Shown in pieces: positions 52,309 to 62,493 of a stretch of DNA of 64,000 nucleotides. The stretch's first letter is position 1. The number at the start of each line of letters is the position of its first letter. Both the position numbers and the translations under genes were made by a program. Under the pieces are notes generated by a model, which saw nothing but the letters and a program-made list of their open reading frames with translations, was not told where the DNA came from and searched no databases. The stretch covers positions 2,418,001-2,482,000 of the forward strand of contig NZ_JAUSXN010000001.1 of assembly GCF_030816015.1 (NCBI RefSeq), given 5' to 3'. The DNA comes from Pedobacter sp. W3I1 (lineage in GTDB: Bacteria > Bacteroidota > Bacteroidia > Sphingobacteriales > Sphingobacteriaceae).

Positions 52309-52580
52309 TGTTAAAATTCTTTCGTACAGGATTTAAGGATATCTGTTATTTGCGCAATTTACAAAAAAGTAAATATAAATAATGCAGTGCTATTCTTTTT
52401 TACAAACATTAAATCATTTTTTTGTATCTGTTAAAAGACGGTTTTAAGTTTTAAAGATAACACAGTGGTTTTGAGCTTTAAAAAAAAAAATTAAATCCAT
52501 TAACCGTCTGATTATAAGCAATTTTTGCACCTACACGGGGATAATTTAACCGCTTAAGTGCCTTTTTATTTGGTAAAGCC

Positions 52581-52588
52581 TATATTTG
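52581..52588 (+). promoter_or_regulatory. Candidate -7 box (TATATTTG) for the M20 dipeptidase
   Basis: TATATTTG matches TAnnTTTG, 17 bases before the ATG at 52606. No convincing -33 box is seen. Confidence 0.35.
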
Positions 52589-52605
52589 TCCAAATTCATT
52601 TTGTT

Positions 52606-53976
52606 ATGCAAGAGATTAAAAATTATGTAGAAACGCACAAACAACGTTTTTTAGATGAGTTGTTTGAGTTATTGCGTTTTCCATCAGTTAGTGCTGATCC
52701 GAAATACAAAGGCGATGTTTTAAAAACAGCTGATTATGTTGCGCAGAAATTAAAAGATGCAGGCGCTGATCAGGTAGAAATTTGCCCAACTGCAGGATAT
52801 CCTATTGTTTATGGCGAAAAAATTATAGATGCTTCTCTACCAACTGTTTTAATATACGGTCATTACGATGTTCAACCGGCTGATCCATTAGAACTTTGGC
52901 ATACACCACCTTTTGAGCCTACAGTACGCGATGGTAAAATTTATGCCCGCGGTGCTTGCGATGATAAGGGACAGTTTTATATGCATGTAAAAGCGTTCGA
53001 ACTGATGATGCAAACCAATACTTTGGCTTGTAACGTCAAATTCATGATTGAAGGTGAAGAGGAGGTAGGTTCTGCAAATCTGGGCGTTTTTGTAAAAGCG
53101 AATGCTGAGCGTTTAAAAGCCGATGTAGTTTTAATATCTGATACTTCGATGATCAGTATGGAATACCCATCAATCGAAACTGGTTTACGTGGTTTAGCTT
53201 ACATGGAAGTTGAAGTTGTTGGTCCGAACCGCGATTTACACTCTGGAGTTTATGGTGGCGCAGTGGCTAATCCAGCTACTATTCTTTGTAAAATGATCGC
53301 TTCATTACACGATGAAAATAACCACATCACTATCCCTGCCTTTTATGATAAAGTGCTCGAGTTAACAGATGAGGAGAAAAAAGCATTAAACTCTGCACCT
53401 TACGACGAAGCAGAATACAAAAAGGATTTAGATATAGAAGAAGTTTGGGGCGAGAAAGGTTATTCGACCCTGGAGCGTACAGGTACGCGCCCAACTTTAG
53501 AAGTAAACGGAATTTGGAGCGGTTATATCGGCGAAGGTGCAAAAACCGTATTGCCAAGTAAAGCCAATGCAAAAATTTCTATGCGTTTGGTTCCACACCA
53601 AAGCTCTGAAGAAATTGCGGAGATTTTTACCAAACATTTCGAAAGCATTGCACCTAAAAATGTAAAGGTTAAAGTTACCCCTCACCATGGCGGCGAACCT
53701 GTAGTAACCCCAACTGATAGTATTGCTTACCAGGCCGCCGAAAAGGCAATTGAAAATAGTTTTGGCAAAAAAGCTATTCCAACGCGTGGTGGTGGCAGTA
53801 TTCCTATTGTGGCTTTATTCGAAGATGTACTGGGCATTAAATCGGTACTTTTTGGTTTCGGTTTAGATAGCGATGCATTACACTCTCCGAATGAGAAATA
53901 TGATATTTACAATTATTATAAAGGAATAGAAACTTTGCCGTTATTCCATAAGTATTTCGCAGAGTTGAGCAAATAA
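52606..53976 (+). CDS. M20-family dipeptidase
   Basis: A 456-residue cytosolic zinc peptidase of the M20 (carnosinase-like/CNDP) group that hydrolyses dipeptides. FPSVSADPKYKGDV near 24, YGHYDVQPADPLELW (zinc His, catalytic Asp) near 86, ARGACDDKGQFYMHVKA (bridging Asp) near 116, EGEEEVGS (general base Glu, ligand Glu) near 149, and the final zinc His of LHSPNEKYDIYN near 430. I chose ATG 52606 (MQEIKNYVETHKQRF) over an upstream in-frame ATG at 52558, which would add 16 hydrophobic residues across the promoter box. Transcribed alone. Confidence 0.9.
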   Translation: MQEIKNYVETHKQRFLDELFELLRFPSVSADPKYKGDVLKTADYVAQKLKDAGADQVEICPTAGYPIVYGEKIIDASLPTVLIYGHYDVQPADPLELWHTPPFEPTVRDGKIYARGACDDKGQFYMHVKAFELMMQTNTLACNVKFMIEGEEEVGSANLGVFVKANAERLKADVVLISDTSMISMEYPSIETGLRGLAYMEVEVVGPNRDLHSGVYGGAVANPATILCKMIASLHDENNHITIPAFYDKVLELTDEEKKALNSAPYDEAEYKKDLDIEEVWGEKGYSTLERTGTRPTLEVNGIWSGYIGEGAKTVLPSKANAKISMRLVPHQSSEEIAEIFTKHFESIAPKNVKVKVTPHHGGEPVVTPTDSIAYQAAEKAIENSFGKKAIPTRGGGSIPIVALFEDVLGIKSVLFGFGLDSDALHSPNEKYDIYNYYKGIETLPLFHKYFAELSK

Positions 53977-54763
53977 GCTTGATTTAATTTATCCGTTCAG
54001 ACGCAACAGATCGTCATTTCGAGCGAAGTGCAACGCAGTCGAGAAATCTGTCTAGATAGATCTCTCCATTCCACTGCGCTCCAGTCGAGATGACGATTTT
54101 TTTTGAAAATGAGCATCCTGTTTTTCATAGGTGCTGTAGTCCCGCCATCGCTTATAGTCCTCATTTCGCTGCGCTTCATTTCGGGCTATTTAGCTTTGTC
54201 GGGTTTATTTAACAGCGGGCTGTTCTTCTTCTGAAAGGCCTGTTCCTGCAATGGTGCTGATTGTCCACCCTGCAACCCCAGATAGTAATACTGGCTGTGC
54301 TACCTAAACCCGACCGCAGAGTAAACCCGCAGGCCGAAGCATGAGGCTGAGGATTTGTAACGAAGGGCGGGACTGCTTATACCGAATTGCTACGAGTTTT
54401 GCTTTTCAAAACAACTAAATAAATTTAACTTTTATTGTCAGTCTGAGCGGAGTCGAAGACCTGCCTAATTTATTAAGCAGGGATTTTTTTTTTGAAAATG
54501 AGCATCCTGTTTTTCACAGGTACTGCAATCCCGCTATCGCTTATAGTCATCATTTCGTTGCACTTCATTCCGGGCTATTTAGCTTTGTCAGGTTTATTTA
54601 ACTTAGGCAGTTCCAATGTCATTAAGTTAAGTATAAGTGTTGTCTGTCTGAGCGTAGTCGAAGACCCTATCTATCTTTAAACATCTTCGCTTTTACTTAC
54701 CGTAATTGCAGTCAAACTGATGGACTAATTTTTTTACCAGGGATTTTTTTCTAAATTGGTGCC
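53977..54763. repeat. 787-base gap of repeats before GH43
   Basis: It holds a CGTCATTTCGA hairpin (54012-54096), two copies of a 109-base unit (54105-54213 and 54494-54602; 99 of 109 identical, ungapped), an AAACCCGACCGCAGAGTAAA / GGGCGGGACTG repeat (54300-54400), and the half MITE GTCATTAAGTTAAG at 54617. No gene is supported. Confidence 0.7.
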
Positions 54764-55744
54764 ATGAAATATCTATTCTCATCACTTTTACTTTTATCTG
54801 GACTTGCTTCTTTAGCTCAAGATGCTAAAACGATTAAGCAATCTGGAAATCCAATATTTCAAGGTTGGTATGCAGATCCTGATGCTGCTATTTTTAACAA
54901 TCAGTATTGGGTTTATCCAACCTATTCTGCCAAATACAAAGAGCAGGTTTTTTTAGATGCCTTTTCATCAGATGATTTGGTAAAATGGAAAAAACACCCG
55001 CATATTTTAGATACTGCTGCTGTAAAATGGGCCAACAAAGCGATGTGGGCTCCTGCAATTGTTAAAAAAGACAAAAAGTATTACCTGTTTTTTGGCGCTA
55101 ACGATATCCAGAGCGACAAAGAAATTGGTGGGATTGGTGTAGCCGTTGCCGATAAACCAGAAGGACCATATAAAGACCACTTAGGGAAACCTTTGGTAGA
55201 TAAATTTCATAACGGCGCTCAGCCTATTGATCAGTTTGTTTTTAAAGATAAAGATGGCCAGTATTATTTAATTTATGGTGGCTGGAAACATTGCAACATT
55301 GCCAAATTAAATAAAGATTTTAGTGGTTTTTTACCTTTTGAAGATGGTACCACCTTTAAAGAAATTACACCTGATAATTATGTAGAAGGGCCGTATATGT
55401 TCATCAGAAACGGTAAGTATTATTTCATGTGGAGCGAAGGCGGCTGGACTGGTCCCGATTACTCCGTAGCTTATGCCGTTGGCGATTCGCCATTCGGTCC
55501 GTTTAAGAGGATTGGCAAAATATTAAAGCAAGATGCGGCTATTGCTACAGGTGCAGGCCATCACTCTGTAATTATTAACGAGAAAAAAGGACAATACTAC
55601 ATTGTTTACCACCGTCGTCCCTTAACCGAAACTGATGGAAACCATCGCGTTACCTGTATTGATGAAATGAAGTTTGATGCAGATGGTAATATTCTTCCCG
55701 TAAAGATTACAAATGAAGGTGTAAAAGCCCAGAAAGTAAAATAA
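54764..55744 (+). CDS. Glycoside hydrolase family 43 protein
   Basis: A 326-residue five-blade beta-propeller glycosidase, probably arabinan/xylan-cleaving. Signal peptide at 1-18 (FSSLLLLSGLASLAQ). The catalytic base is in GWYADPDAAIF (Asp), near residue 31, then KMWAPAIVKK-type AMWAPAIVKKDKKYYLFF, the middle Asp in QPIDQFVFKDKDGQYYLIY, and the acid Glu in VEGPYMFIRNGKYYFMWSEGGW near 210. Late His GAGHHSVI and RVTCIDEMKFD close the fold. Exported; no polysaccharide-utilisation SusCD pair or other CAZyme is nearby. Confidence 0.9.
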   Translation: MKYLFSSLLLLSGLASLAQDAKTIKQSGNPIFQGWYADPDAAIFNNQYWVYPTYSAKYKEQVFLDAFSSDDLVKWKKHPHILDTAAVKWANKAMWAPAIVKKDKKYYLFFGANDIQSDKEIGGIGVAVADKPEGPYKDHLGKPLVDKFHNGAQPIDQFVFKDKDGQYYLIYGGWKHCNIAKLNKDFSGFLPFEDGTTFKEITPDNYVEGPYMFIRNGKYYFMWSEGGWTGPDYSVAYAVGDSPFGPFKRIGKILKQDAAIATGAGHHSVIINEKKGQYYIVYHRRPLTETDGNHRVTCIDEMKFDADGNILPVKITNEGVKAQKVK

Positions 55745-55763
55745 TGCTGTTCGGCTGGAAGTT

Positions 55764-57011
55764 TTATTCAATTTCCAGCTGAACTTTACTCGTTTGCAAA
55801 ACAGTTTTTGCCTGCTTTTTATTAAGTGTGTTAAATCCCCAGGCACATAACAAAAGCATACCCGCAAGTCCTAGCCAAAGCCAGTTGTAACCTAAATTTT
55901 TGGCAATGAAAAATCCAAATAATGGTCCAACAACCTGCGCACACGACCAGCTCAATGTATAACCTGCGGCATATAAGCCCCTGTTGTGTTCATTGCTTCT
56001 ACTGATTACAATCGTGTTGATAAAGGGTAACGAGAACATTTCTCCACAGGTAAAAACAACAATAGTAAGTGCAGCAGCAACGATGTGAAAACTCACAGGC
56101 GCGCTTAACATAATATAAGCAACCGAAAATAAAACTGCTCCTATGATGATGAAAAACATTGGAGATCTTTTCGCTTCAATCTTATTGATCATAATCATTT
56201 CGAATAAGGCAATTACTACTCCATTTATTCCTATAATAATACCGATTGCAAATTCATCAATGTGCCATTGCTCCTTAAAAAATACTGGTACAACTCTGAA
56301 CATTAAAAAAGCACAGGTAATAAAAACAGTAGTGAGCAGGATGAATTTTACATAGAAAATGTCTTTCCATGGTTTCATAATGACCATGCTACTGGCATTT
56401 TCTTTGGCTTTTTTGATAAAATCTTTCACCTGTGGCAAAAACGACAGGATTAATAAACCAACCACAATGCTTACGCCTCCCTCTACAATAAACAGGAGTT
56501 TGTAATTTATTGAGGCAATAATACCTGCCAAACTGATTCCTACCGACCAACCTATATTTACTGCCAATCTGTTTAAGGAGTATGATCTTGTTATGGTTCC
56601 TTCTGCGGCATAATGTGCAACAGCTGTAAAATTAGCCGGACGGAATGCCTCAGAAAAAAAGCTGATTACTACGGCTAGAATACATAAAGTAGAAAAATGG
56701 GTGATCGTAGAAAAAAGCATGAAAAGCAAGCCGCCAATAATTGACGATAGAATTTGTACCGGGCGGAAACCGATCATATCGGTCAATTTTCCTCCTGTTG
56801 CCGAACCCAGAATTGAACCCACACCAAATAAGGTGATAATTAAACCTGCGTCCATTTCCGATCGATGTAAACTTTGGGTAACGTATAAGCCCATAAATGG
56901 AACGGCCATGCTCCCACATCTGTTAAACATCATTACAATGCTTAAAAGCCAGGTTTCTCTGCTTAATCCGCTGAATGATGTTTTATATGTATTAAAAATA
57001 AGTTTGAACAT
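55764..57011 (-). CDS. Major facilitator superfamily transporter
   Basis: A 415-residue inner-membrane transporter with 12 helices. The loop between helices 2 and 3 has GSILGSATGGKLTDMIGFRPV, the usual G-x-L-aD-r-x-Grkx motif, and FSEAFRPANFTAVAHYA and SWSCAQVVGPLFGFFIAK fit DHA-type drug or multi-substrate efflux pumps. The substrate is not known. It is convergent with GH43 (20 bases between stops), with no obvious regulatory gene next to it. Confidence 0.85.
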   Translation of the reverse strand: MFKLIFNTYKTSFSGLSRETWLLSIVMMFNRCGSMAVPFMGLYVTQSLHRSEMDAGLIITLFGVGSILGSATGGKLTDMIGFRPVQILSSIIGGLLFMLFSTITHFSTLCILAVVISFFSEAFRPANFTAVAHYAAEGTITRSYSLNRLAVNIGWSVGISLAGIIASINYKLLFIVEGGVSIVVGLLILSFLPQVKDFIKKAKENASSMVIMKPWKDIFYVKFILLTTVFITCAFLMFRVVPVFFKEQWHIDEFAIGIIIGINGVVIALFEMIMINKIEAKRSPMFFIIIGAVLFSVAYIMLSAPVSFHIVAAALTIVVFTCGEMFSLPFINTIVISRSNEHNRGLYAAGYTLSWSCAQVVGPLFGFFIAKNLGYNWLWLGLAGMLLLCAWGFNTLNKKQAKTVLQTSKVQLEIE

Positions 57012-57152
57012 GGTGTATTTAGATGCAGTAAAAGTACCAAAAGCCAGATATTATTTAATCATCTGAATTCAATATCCGCTTATTAAACGAAAAAAAGATG
57101 AGCAAAAAATATCTCATAATTTTTCACAAATTTGCATCCGGAAACCGATCAA

Positions 57153-58049
57153 ATGCCGCCAGAGAAAAGAACCCCAATAAACAAAAGTCCAGTTGCCAGA
57201 AAACCTGCCGCTAAGAAGCCTATAGCCAGAAAACCTACAGCAAGCAGAAAAAAGAAAGCTGTGCTTTCCGTTCAGCTTAAACTGGTTATTGCAGGTTTAT
57301 TGTTGGTTTTACTCTCTCCATTTTATTACGGTTATGTATTAAAAAGTTTTGTAGCTACCTGGCGATGGGTTAAAGATTGGGGGCAAGACCCTAATTACAG
57401 AACCTACGAAAGTTTTAACATCAAGATCCCCAAAAAATATACCGTTCACGGAATCGACGTTTCCTATTATCAGGGTAAAATAAACTGGCAAAAAGTAAAG
57501 GAAATGAAAGAGGATGAGGTCAGTATCCGTTTTGCCTTTATCAAAGCCACAGAAGGATTAATGTTGGTTGATCCATATTTTCAACGCAACTGGCGCGAAG
57601 CCCCAAAAGCTGGGATTATATGCGGTGCTTATCACTTTTTCAGACCAAAAAAGGACGGTAAAACGCAGGCTAAATTTTTCTTACAAGTGGTACATATTGA
57701 GAAAGGTGATTTGCCACCAGTTGTAGATATTGAATCTTTAGATGGAGTTTCACCGCTAAAGATGAGGGCAGAGCTGTCTGATTTCCTTAATTACGTAGAA
57801 ATGAAAACCAAAGTTAGGCCGATTGTTTATACCGGGCTTAAATTTTATGAAGATTATTTAGCCGATCATTTTGACGATTATCCTTTGTGGATTGCCCATT
57901 ATTATCAACCAAAGTTAAGAATGGATAAAAGCCGCTGGAAATTTTGGCAGCATTCTGATAAAGCTAAAATTAATGGCATCGGCCATGTAGTCGATTTCAA
58001 TGCTTTTAATGGAGATAGTTTGGCGTTAGATAGGTTATTGGTTCATTAG
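57153..58049 (+). CDS. GH25 lysozyme-like muramidase, membrane-anchored
   Basis: A 298-residue protein with a basic Pro/Lys-rich N-tail of KPAAKKPIARKPTASRKKK type (residues 18-38), a transmembrane helix (LKLVIAGLLLVLLSPFYYGYV), and a GH25 catalytic domain outside. Key words are HGIDVSYYQGKINWQKV (catalytic Asp region), FAFIKATEGLMLVD, GIICGAYHFFRP, and VVDIESLDG (Asp-x-Glu). It should cut the beta-1,4 bond of peptidoglycan glycans. I chose ATG 57153; a TTG at 57132 would add seven residues. Repeats of AARKP type in the tail are low complexity. Confidence 0.85.
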   Translation: MPPEKRTPINKSPVARKPAAKKPIARKPTASRKKKAVLSVQLKLVIAGLLLVLLSPFYYGYVLKSFVATWRWVKDWGQDPNYRTYESFNIKIPKKYTVHGIDVSYYQGKINWQKVKEMKEDEVSIRFAFIKATEGLMLVDPYFQRNWREAPKAGIICGAYHFFRPKKDGKTQAKFFLQVVHIEKGDLPPVVDIESLDGVSPLKMRAELSDFLNYVEMKTKVRPIVYTGLKFYEDYLADHFDDYPLWIAHYYQPKLRMDKSRWKFWQHSDKAKINGIGHVVDFNAFNGDSLALDRLLVH

Positions 58050-58259
58050 TTCAATGGTTCATTTGTCATTGGTTTACTAGTCATTAGTAATATACTTCTC
58101 CAATCGTCATCTGAACTTGTTTCAGAATCTATTATAGGTGATTTTTACAATCCTTTCATTGTTTAAATATATTGTTCCAGACCATTTTACATCATATGGG
58201 AATCTAATGAACTATACTAGTAGACTCGCTAGAAAACCATTAAACAATTGACCAATGAA
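58050..58259. repeat. Degenerate AATGAACTAATGACC tandem region
   Basis: Both ends of the 210-base gap hold degenerate words such as GTTCAATGGTTCATTTGTC and TAGTCATTAGTAAT (58045-58090) and ATTAAACAATTGACCAATG at 58239-58257. These resemble words after accD (5745-5780) and before fba (6716). A CGTCATCTGAACTTGTTTC fragment lies at 58104. No gene. Confidence 0.5.
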
Positions 58260-59357
58260 CTAAATAGTCCAGCTTTCACATTTCTCCAGGAAAAATTCAT
58301 CAGCTTCTGCACCGATACCGATTTCTTCGTGAACATCTAGAAAGTAGCCATTATAGGTTAAGCCACCAACCACTGGATCAACTAAGTGCCCCAATAGCGC
58401 AGTATCTAAGTCGAAAAACTCAACATTAGGGCTGGCCAAGGCAAAATGCAGGTTGGCACTTAAAGCAATCCGGGTTTCGAGCATACTCCCAATCATACAT
58501 TTTACACCTCGTTGTAAGGCTTCCTCATGGATTTTTTGCGCTTCTAAAATGCCTCCGGATTTCGAAAATTTAATGTTTAAATAGGTTGTAGACTGGCTAT
58601 TGATCAGTTTACGGGCGTCGTGATGGTTGTAGCAGCTTTCATCAGCCATTAATTTAATCGGCGAATTTACATTCAGCTCTGGTAATTTATCATCATACCA
58701 GGTGCGCATGGGTTGTTCGCAAAACTCAATATTGTATTTTTCTAACTCGCCTAGTGCAAATAAAGCATCATCAAAACTCCAACCCTGATTGGCATCTAAA
58801 CGCAAAATCAAATCTTCACCCACTGCTTCGCGGATGTGTTTTACCCTTTCTATATCATCATGTACTTTTTTACCCAGCTTAATCTTCAGGATACGGCAAC
58901 CCTGACTTTTGTATTTCAATGCTGTTGTAGCCATTCCCTCTGGTGTGTCGATACCAATGGTCATATCGGTTTCAATGGTGCGCCTGGTTCCACCTAGAAA
59001 TTTATATAGTGGTAACTTGGCGTTTTTGGCTGCGATATCAAATAATGCCATATCGAAAGCACTTTTAATGGTATTGTTGTGATCGGCATAACCTAGTAAA
59101 TCACTCATCCGCTCCGGAATTTCTAAGGGATCTTTCCCTTTTAAAATGGCGGCGAAGTCTTTAGCCATGGCAATACAGGTTTCTTGTGTTTCGCCTACAA
59201 TCATCGGGAAAGCAGAGCACTCTCCAATGCCGTGAATGCCAGTGTCGGTATAAATCCTCACCAGTACATTTTGGGCAAAATGCATGGTTCCTGTTGCAAT
59301 AACAAAAGGCTCCATGGGTATACTAAAGCGGTATATTTCGGTATTGGTGATTTTCAT
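58260..59357 (-). CDS. Dipeptide epimerase (enolase superfamily)
   Basis: A 365-residue muconate-lactonizing-like enzyme that epimerises dipeptides, typically L-Ala-D/L-Glu in murein recycling. The N-terminal cap is followed by the barrel with KSQGCRILKIKLGKK (catalytic KxK), ILRLDANQGWSFDDAL (metal-binding Asp), EFCEQPM (Glu), IKLMADESCY (metal-binding Asp-Glu), and YLNIKFSKSGGIL with the second catalytic lysine. The DxD/DES pattern fits the dipeptide epimerase group. The gene end is at 58260 and the DUF1016 gene starts five bases upstream, indicating an operon. Confidence 0.85.
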   Translation of the reverse strand: MKITNTEIYRFSIPMEPFVIATGTMHFAQNVLVRIYTDTGIHGIGECSAFPMIVGETQETCIAMAKDFAAILKGKDPLEIPERMSDLLGYADHNNTIKSAFDMALFDIAAKNAKLPLYKFLGGTRRTIETDMTIGIDTPEGMATTALKYKSQGCRILKIKLGKKVHDDIERVKHIREAVGEDLILRLDANQGWSFDDALFALGELEKYNIEFCEQPMRTWYDDKLPELNVNSPIKLMADESCYNHHDARKLINSQSTTYLNIKFSKSGGILEAQKIHEEALQRGVKCMIGSMLETRIALSANLHFALASPNVEFFDLDTALLGHLVDPVVGGLTYNGYFLDVHEEIGIGAEADEFFLEKCESWTI

Positions 59358-59361
59358 TAGG

Positions 59362-60345
59362 TTATTGGTTATCTAGTTCGAAACGTTGTCTGTCTTGTTC
59401 TATAATTGCTTTTAATTCTTCTTCTTTTGGTAAATACAATAGATACTTACTGGCGAATAACTGATTTTTATCACTTAAAACTGAGTATTTCACAATTGTT
59501 TCATCTTTCTCCGTACAAAGTAACAGGCCAATGGTTGGGCTGTCATCATCATTTCTTTTCAAATCATCATACATTCTAACATACATATCTATTTGTCCGA
59601 TGTCTTGATGGTTTAAACTTGTTGTTTTAAGATCAATGATTACGAAACATTTTAAAATGTAATTGTAAAATACGAGGTCTATAAAGAAGTCTGAAGTATC
59701 TGTTACAATGTGTTGCTGCCGGGCAACAAAGGCGAAACCTTTTCCAAATTCCAGTAAAAATTTCTGAAGATGGTTTATAATTGCAGATTCTAAACTTTTC
59801 TCTGTATTTTTAGTATCAGAATCCAAACCTAAAAATTCAAAAATATAAGGATCTTTTATATAATCTTGAATGTTTGGATTCGGATTGTTCGTTTTTGGCC
59901 CAGTTAAGGAGCGTTCGTATGATAAAGAATTTATCTGCCTCTGTAATTCTCTGCTATTCCAATTTGATATTATAGATTCTTCTATATAGAACTTTCTTTT
60001 TTCTTCAGAATCTAATCTGGATAACAGTCGATAGTGCGTCCAACTCAATTCGTGACGCACTGCGTCACGAATTGGAAATGACTTGTAAAAGCTTCTAATA
60101 TTTCGAAGATTGCTTTCATCAAAACCTTTTCCAAATTCCAAAGTTAATTGATTTGAAAGGGTTCTTAAGGTTGCAGCGCCATACTCTGCACGTAATTTTC
60201 CCTGCAGCTCATCCTCAACAATAAGTTTTCCAATTTGCCAGTAAGATTCAAGTAATGCAGAATTTGCCGCACGAAATACTTTCAAACGGGATTGGCTAAT
60301 AATCTCTTTTATGGCATTAAATAACTCGTTTTTGCTCAATTCCAT
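59362..60345 (-). CDS. PDDEXK-family nuclease (DUF1016, YhcG-like)
   Basis: A 327-residue protein. The N-terminal DUF1016_N part has YWQIGKLIVEDELQGKLRAEYGAATL and GFDESNLRNIRSFYKSFP with SWTHYRLLSRL. The C-terminal PD-(D/E)xK nuclease domain has FLLEFGKGFAFVARQQHIV, FFIDLVFYNYILKCFVIIDLK, where D and the E/D-x-K of IDLK form the active site. Family members occur with restriction systems and as solitary nucleases; no partner is seen here. It overlaps none but follows the dipeptide epimerase by five bases. Confidence 0.85.
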   Translation of the reverse strand: MELSKNELFNAIKEIISQSRLKVFRAANSALLESYWQIGKLIVEDELQGKLRAEYGAATLRTLSNQLTLEFGKGFDESNLRNIRSFYKSFPIRDAVRHELSWTHYRLLSRLDSEEKRKFYIEESIISNWNSRELQRQINSLSYERSLTGPKTNNPNPNIQDYIKDPYIFEFLGLDSDTKNTEKSLESAIINHLQKFLLEFGKGFAFVARQQHIVTDTSDFFIDLVFYNYILKCFVIIDLKTTSLNHQDIGQIDMYVRMYDDLKRNDDDSPTIGLLLCTEKDETIVKYSVLSDKNQLFASKYLLYLPKEEELKAIIEQDRQRFELDNQ

Positions 60346-60473
60346 TCCATCAGATAGATTTCCAACTAATGTATAAAAACAAAAACTAAATCGAAACAGG
60401 TTTGTAGATTATTAATAGATTTACGCCTCGGATTAAAATTCAATTTTCCCGCTTACATTTTACATTAGCTGCC

Positions 60474-62483
60474 ATGTCAGAAACTAATAACTTAATCCAC
60501 GCTTCGTCGCCATATTTATTGCAACATGCCCATAATCCCGTTAACTGGTACGAATGGGGAGCAGAGGCATTAGAAAAAGCCAAAGCAGAGCATAAACTGA
60601 TATTGGTAAGCATCGGCTATTCGGCTTGCCATTGGTGCCATGTAATGGAACGCGAAAGTTTCGAGAATCATGAAGTTGCTGAGGTGATGAACCGCCATTT
60701 TATCTGCATTAAGATAGACCGCGAGGAGCGCCCGGATATTGATCAGATTTATATGTATGCCATCCAACTCATGACGGGAAGTGGGGGCTGGCCTTTAAAC
60801 TGCATCTGTTTGCCAGATCAGCGCCCAATTTATGGCGGAACCTATTTCAGGAAAAACGATTGGATCAATATTCTGGAAAATGTTGCTGCACTTTGGGCAA
60901 ATGAGCCTGATAAGGCTATCCAATATGCCGAACGGTTAACTTCAGGCATCAACGACAGTGAAAAAATAATCCCAGCGCTCGAGAAAGAAGAATATACAAA
61001 CCAACACCTTACTGAAATTATTGAACCCTGGAAACGCCATTTCGATATAGGTTATGGTGGATATAACCGTGCGCCAAAATTTCCTTTACCTAATAATTGG
61101 GTGTTTTTATTGCGCTACGGCTTTTTAAAAGACGATGAATCTGTTTTTACAGCTGTTTGCCATACACTCGAAGAAATGAGCAGGGGCGGTATTTACGATC
61201 AGATTGGAGGCGGTTTTGCCCGTTATTCGGTTGATGATAAATGGCATGTGCCACACTTCGAAAAGATGCTTTATGATAATGCACAGCTCATCAGTTTATA
61301 TGCAGAGGCTTATCAATGCACCAAATTCTATTCGTTTAAACAAACTGTAGTTGAAACGATAAATTGGGTTTTTGAGGAAATGACTTCAGCTGATGGCTTG
61401 TTTTATTCAGCATTAGATGCAGATAGCGAAGGGGTAGAGGGCAAGTTTTACATCTGGGATAAAGCAGAATTCGATCAGGTTTTGGGAGAAGATGCCCAAT
61501 TAATCGGCGCTTACTACAACATTACCGAAGAAGGTAATTGGGAAGAAGAGCAAACCAATATTTTGCGTAAAACCATCAGCGATGACGATTTGCTTGCGAA
61601 ATTTGATATTGATGCAGAGCAGCTTTATGACAAAGTAAACTCAGCTAAAACAAAATTAATGGCTGTGCGTAGCAAAAGAGTTAGGCCAGGTTTGGATGAT
61701 AAATGTTTAACTGCCTGGAATGGTATGATGATTAAAGCTTTAGCAGATGTTGCAGAGGTATTGAATCATAAGCCATATTATGAAAAAGCCTCCACTGCGG
61801 CTAATTTTATTTTAAATCACTTAAAATCAGAAAACGGTGGCTTATACCGCAATTATAAAAACGGAAAGGCTTCAATTACTGGCTTCTTAGATGATTATGC
61901 CTTTTTTATTGAAGCGCTAATTGCCCTGTATGAAGCTGATTTTGATGAAAAATGGTTGGAAGAGGCAAAATCATTGACCGATTATGTGATCGCTAATTTT
62001 ACAGATGCAGATTCGCCGATGTTTTTCTATACCTCTGCAGAAAGTGAAGATTTAATTGCCCGTAAACATGAAGTAATGGATAATGTAATTCCGGCTTCAA
62101 ACTCTACCATGGCGCAGAATTTGCAGCAACTGGGTTTGCTTTTTGATATAGCACAATATACCGAAAAAGCTTCAGAAATGCTTGCTGCGGTTCATCCAAA
62201 GATTAAAAGTTATGGTTCTGCCTACTCAAACTGGGCTATTCAATTGTTAAACGAAGTTTATGGTATAAACGAAATTGCCATTACCGGTTTAGAAACCGAT
62301 AGTATTAAGTTAGCATTAAGCGGACATTATATTCCGAATAAAATTACATTGGGCGGAACAAAAAGTAACCTACCACTGTTAAAAGGTAAGCAAAGCAATG
62401 AAACAAAAGTTTATATTTGCCGAAATAAAGTATGCCAGTTGCCGGTTAATTCTGTTGAGGACGCATTAGAGTATTTACAATAA
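60474..62483 (+). CDS. Thioredoxin-fold DUF255 protein (YyaL/SSP411-like)
   Basis: A 669-residue protein with an N-terminal thioredoxin-like domain and a C-terminal (alpha/alpha)6 barrel as in glycosidases. The N-part shows [18 protein letters not shown] (typical start), [18 protein letters not shown] with a CxxC pair (CHWC) near residue 51, [16 protein letters not shown] near 79, and [13 protein letters not shown]. The barrel holds [12 protein letters not shown] and [15 protein letters not shown]. Family YyaL is a possible carbohydrate-linked oxidoreductase of unproven function. The downstream FKBP gene starts 11 bases after, so likely one transcript. Confidence 0.9.
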   Translation: MSETNNLIHASSPYLLQHAHNPVNWYEWGAEALEKAKAEHKLILVSIGYSACHWCHVMERESFENHEVAEVMNRHFICIKIDREERPDIDQIYMYAIQLMTGSGGWPLNCICLPDQRPIYGGTYFRKNDWINILENVAALWANEPDKAIQYAERLTSGINDSEKIIPALEKEEYTNQHLTEIIEPWKRHFDIGYGGYNRAPKFPLPNNWVFLLRYGFLKDDESVFTAVCHTLEEMSRGGIYDQIGGGFARYSVDDKWHVPHFEKMLYDNAQLISLYAEAYQCTKFYSFKQTVVETINWVFEEMTSADGLFYSALDADSEGVEGKFYIWDKAEFDQVLGEDAQLIGAYYNITEEGNWEEEQTNILRKTISDDDLLAKFDIDAEQLYDKVNSAKTKLMAVRSKRVRPGLDDKCLTAWNGMMIKALADVAEVLNHKPYYEKASTAANFILNHLKSENGGLYRNYKNGKASITGFLDDYAFFIEALIALYEADFDEKWLEEAKSLTDYVIANFTDADSPMFFYTSAESEDLIARKHEVMDNVIPASNSTMAQNLQQLGLLFDIAQYTEKASEMLAAVHPKIKSYGSAYSNWAIQLLNEVYGINEIAITGLETDSIKLALSGHYIPNKITLGGTKSNLPLLKGKQSNETKVYICRNKVCQLPVNSVEDALEYLQ

Positions 62484-62493
62484 ATTAATTTAA

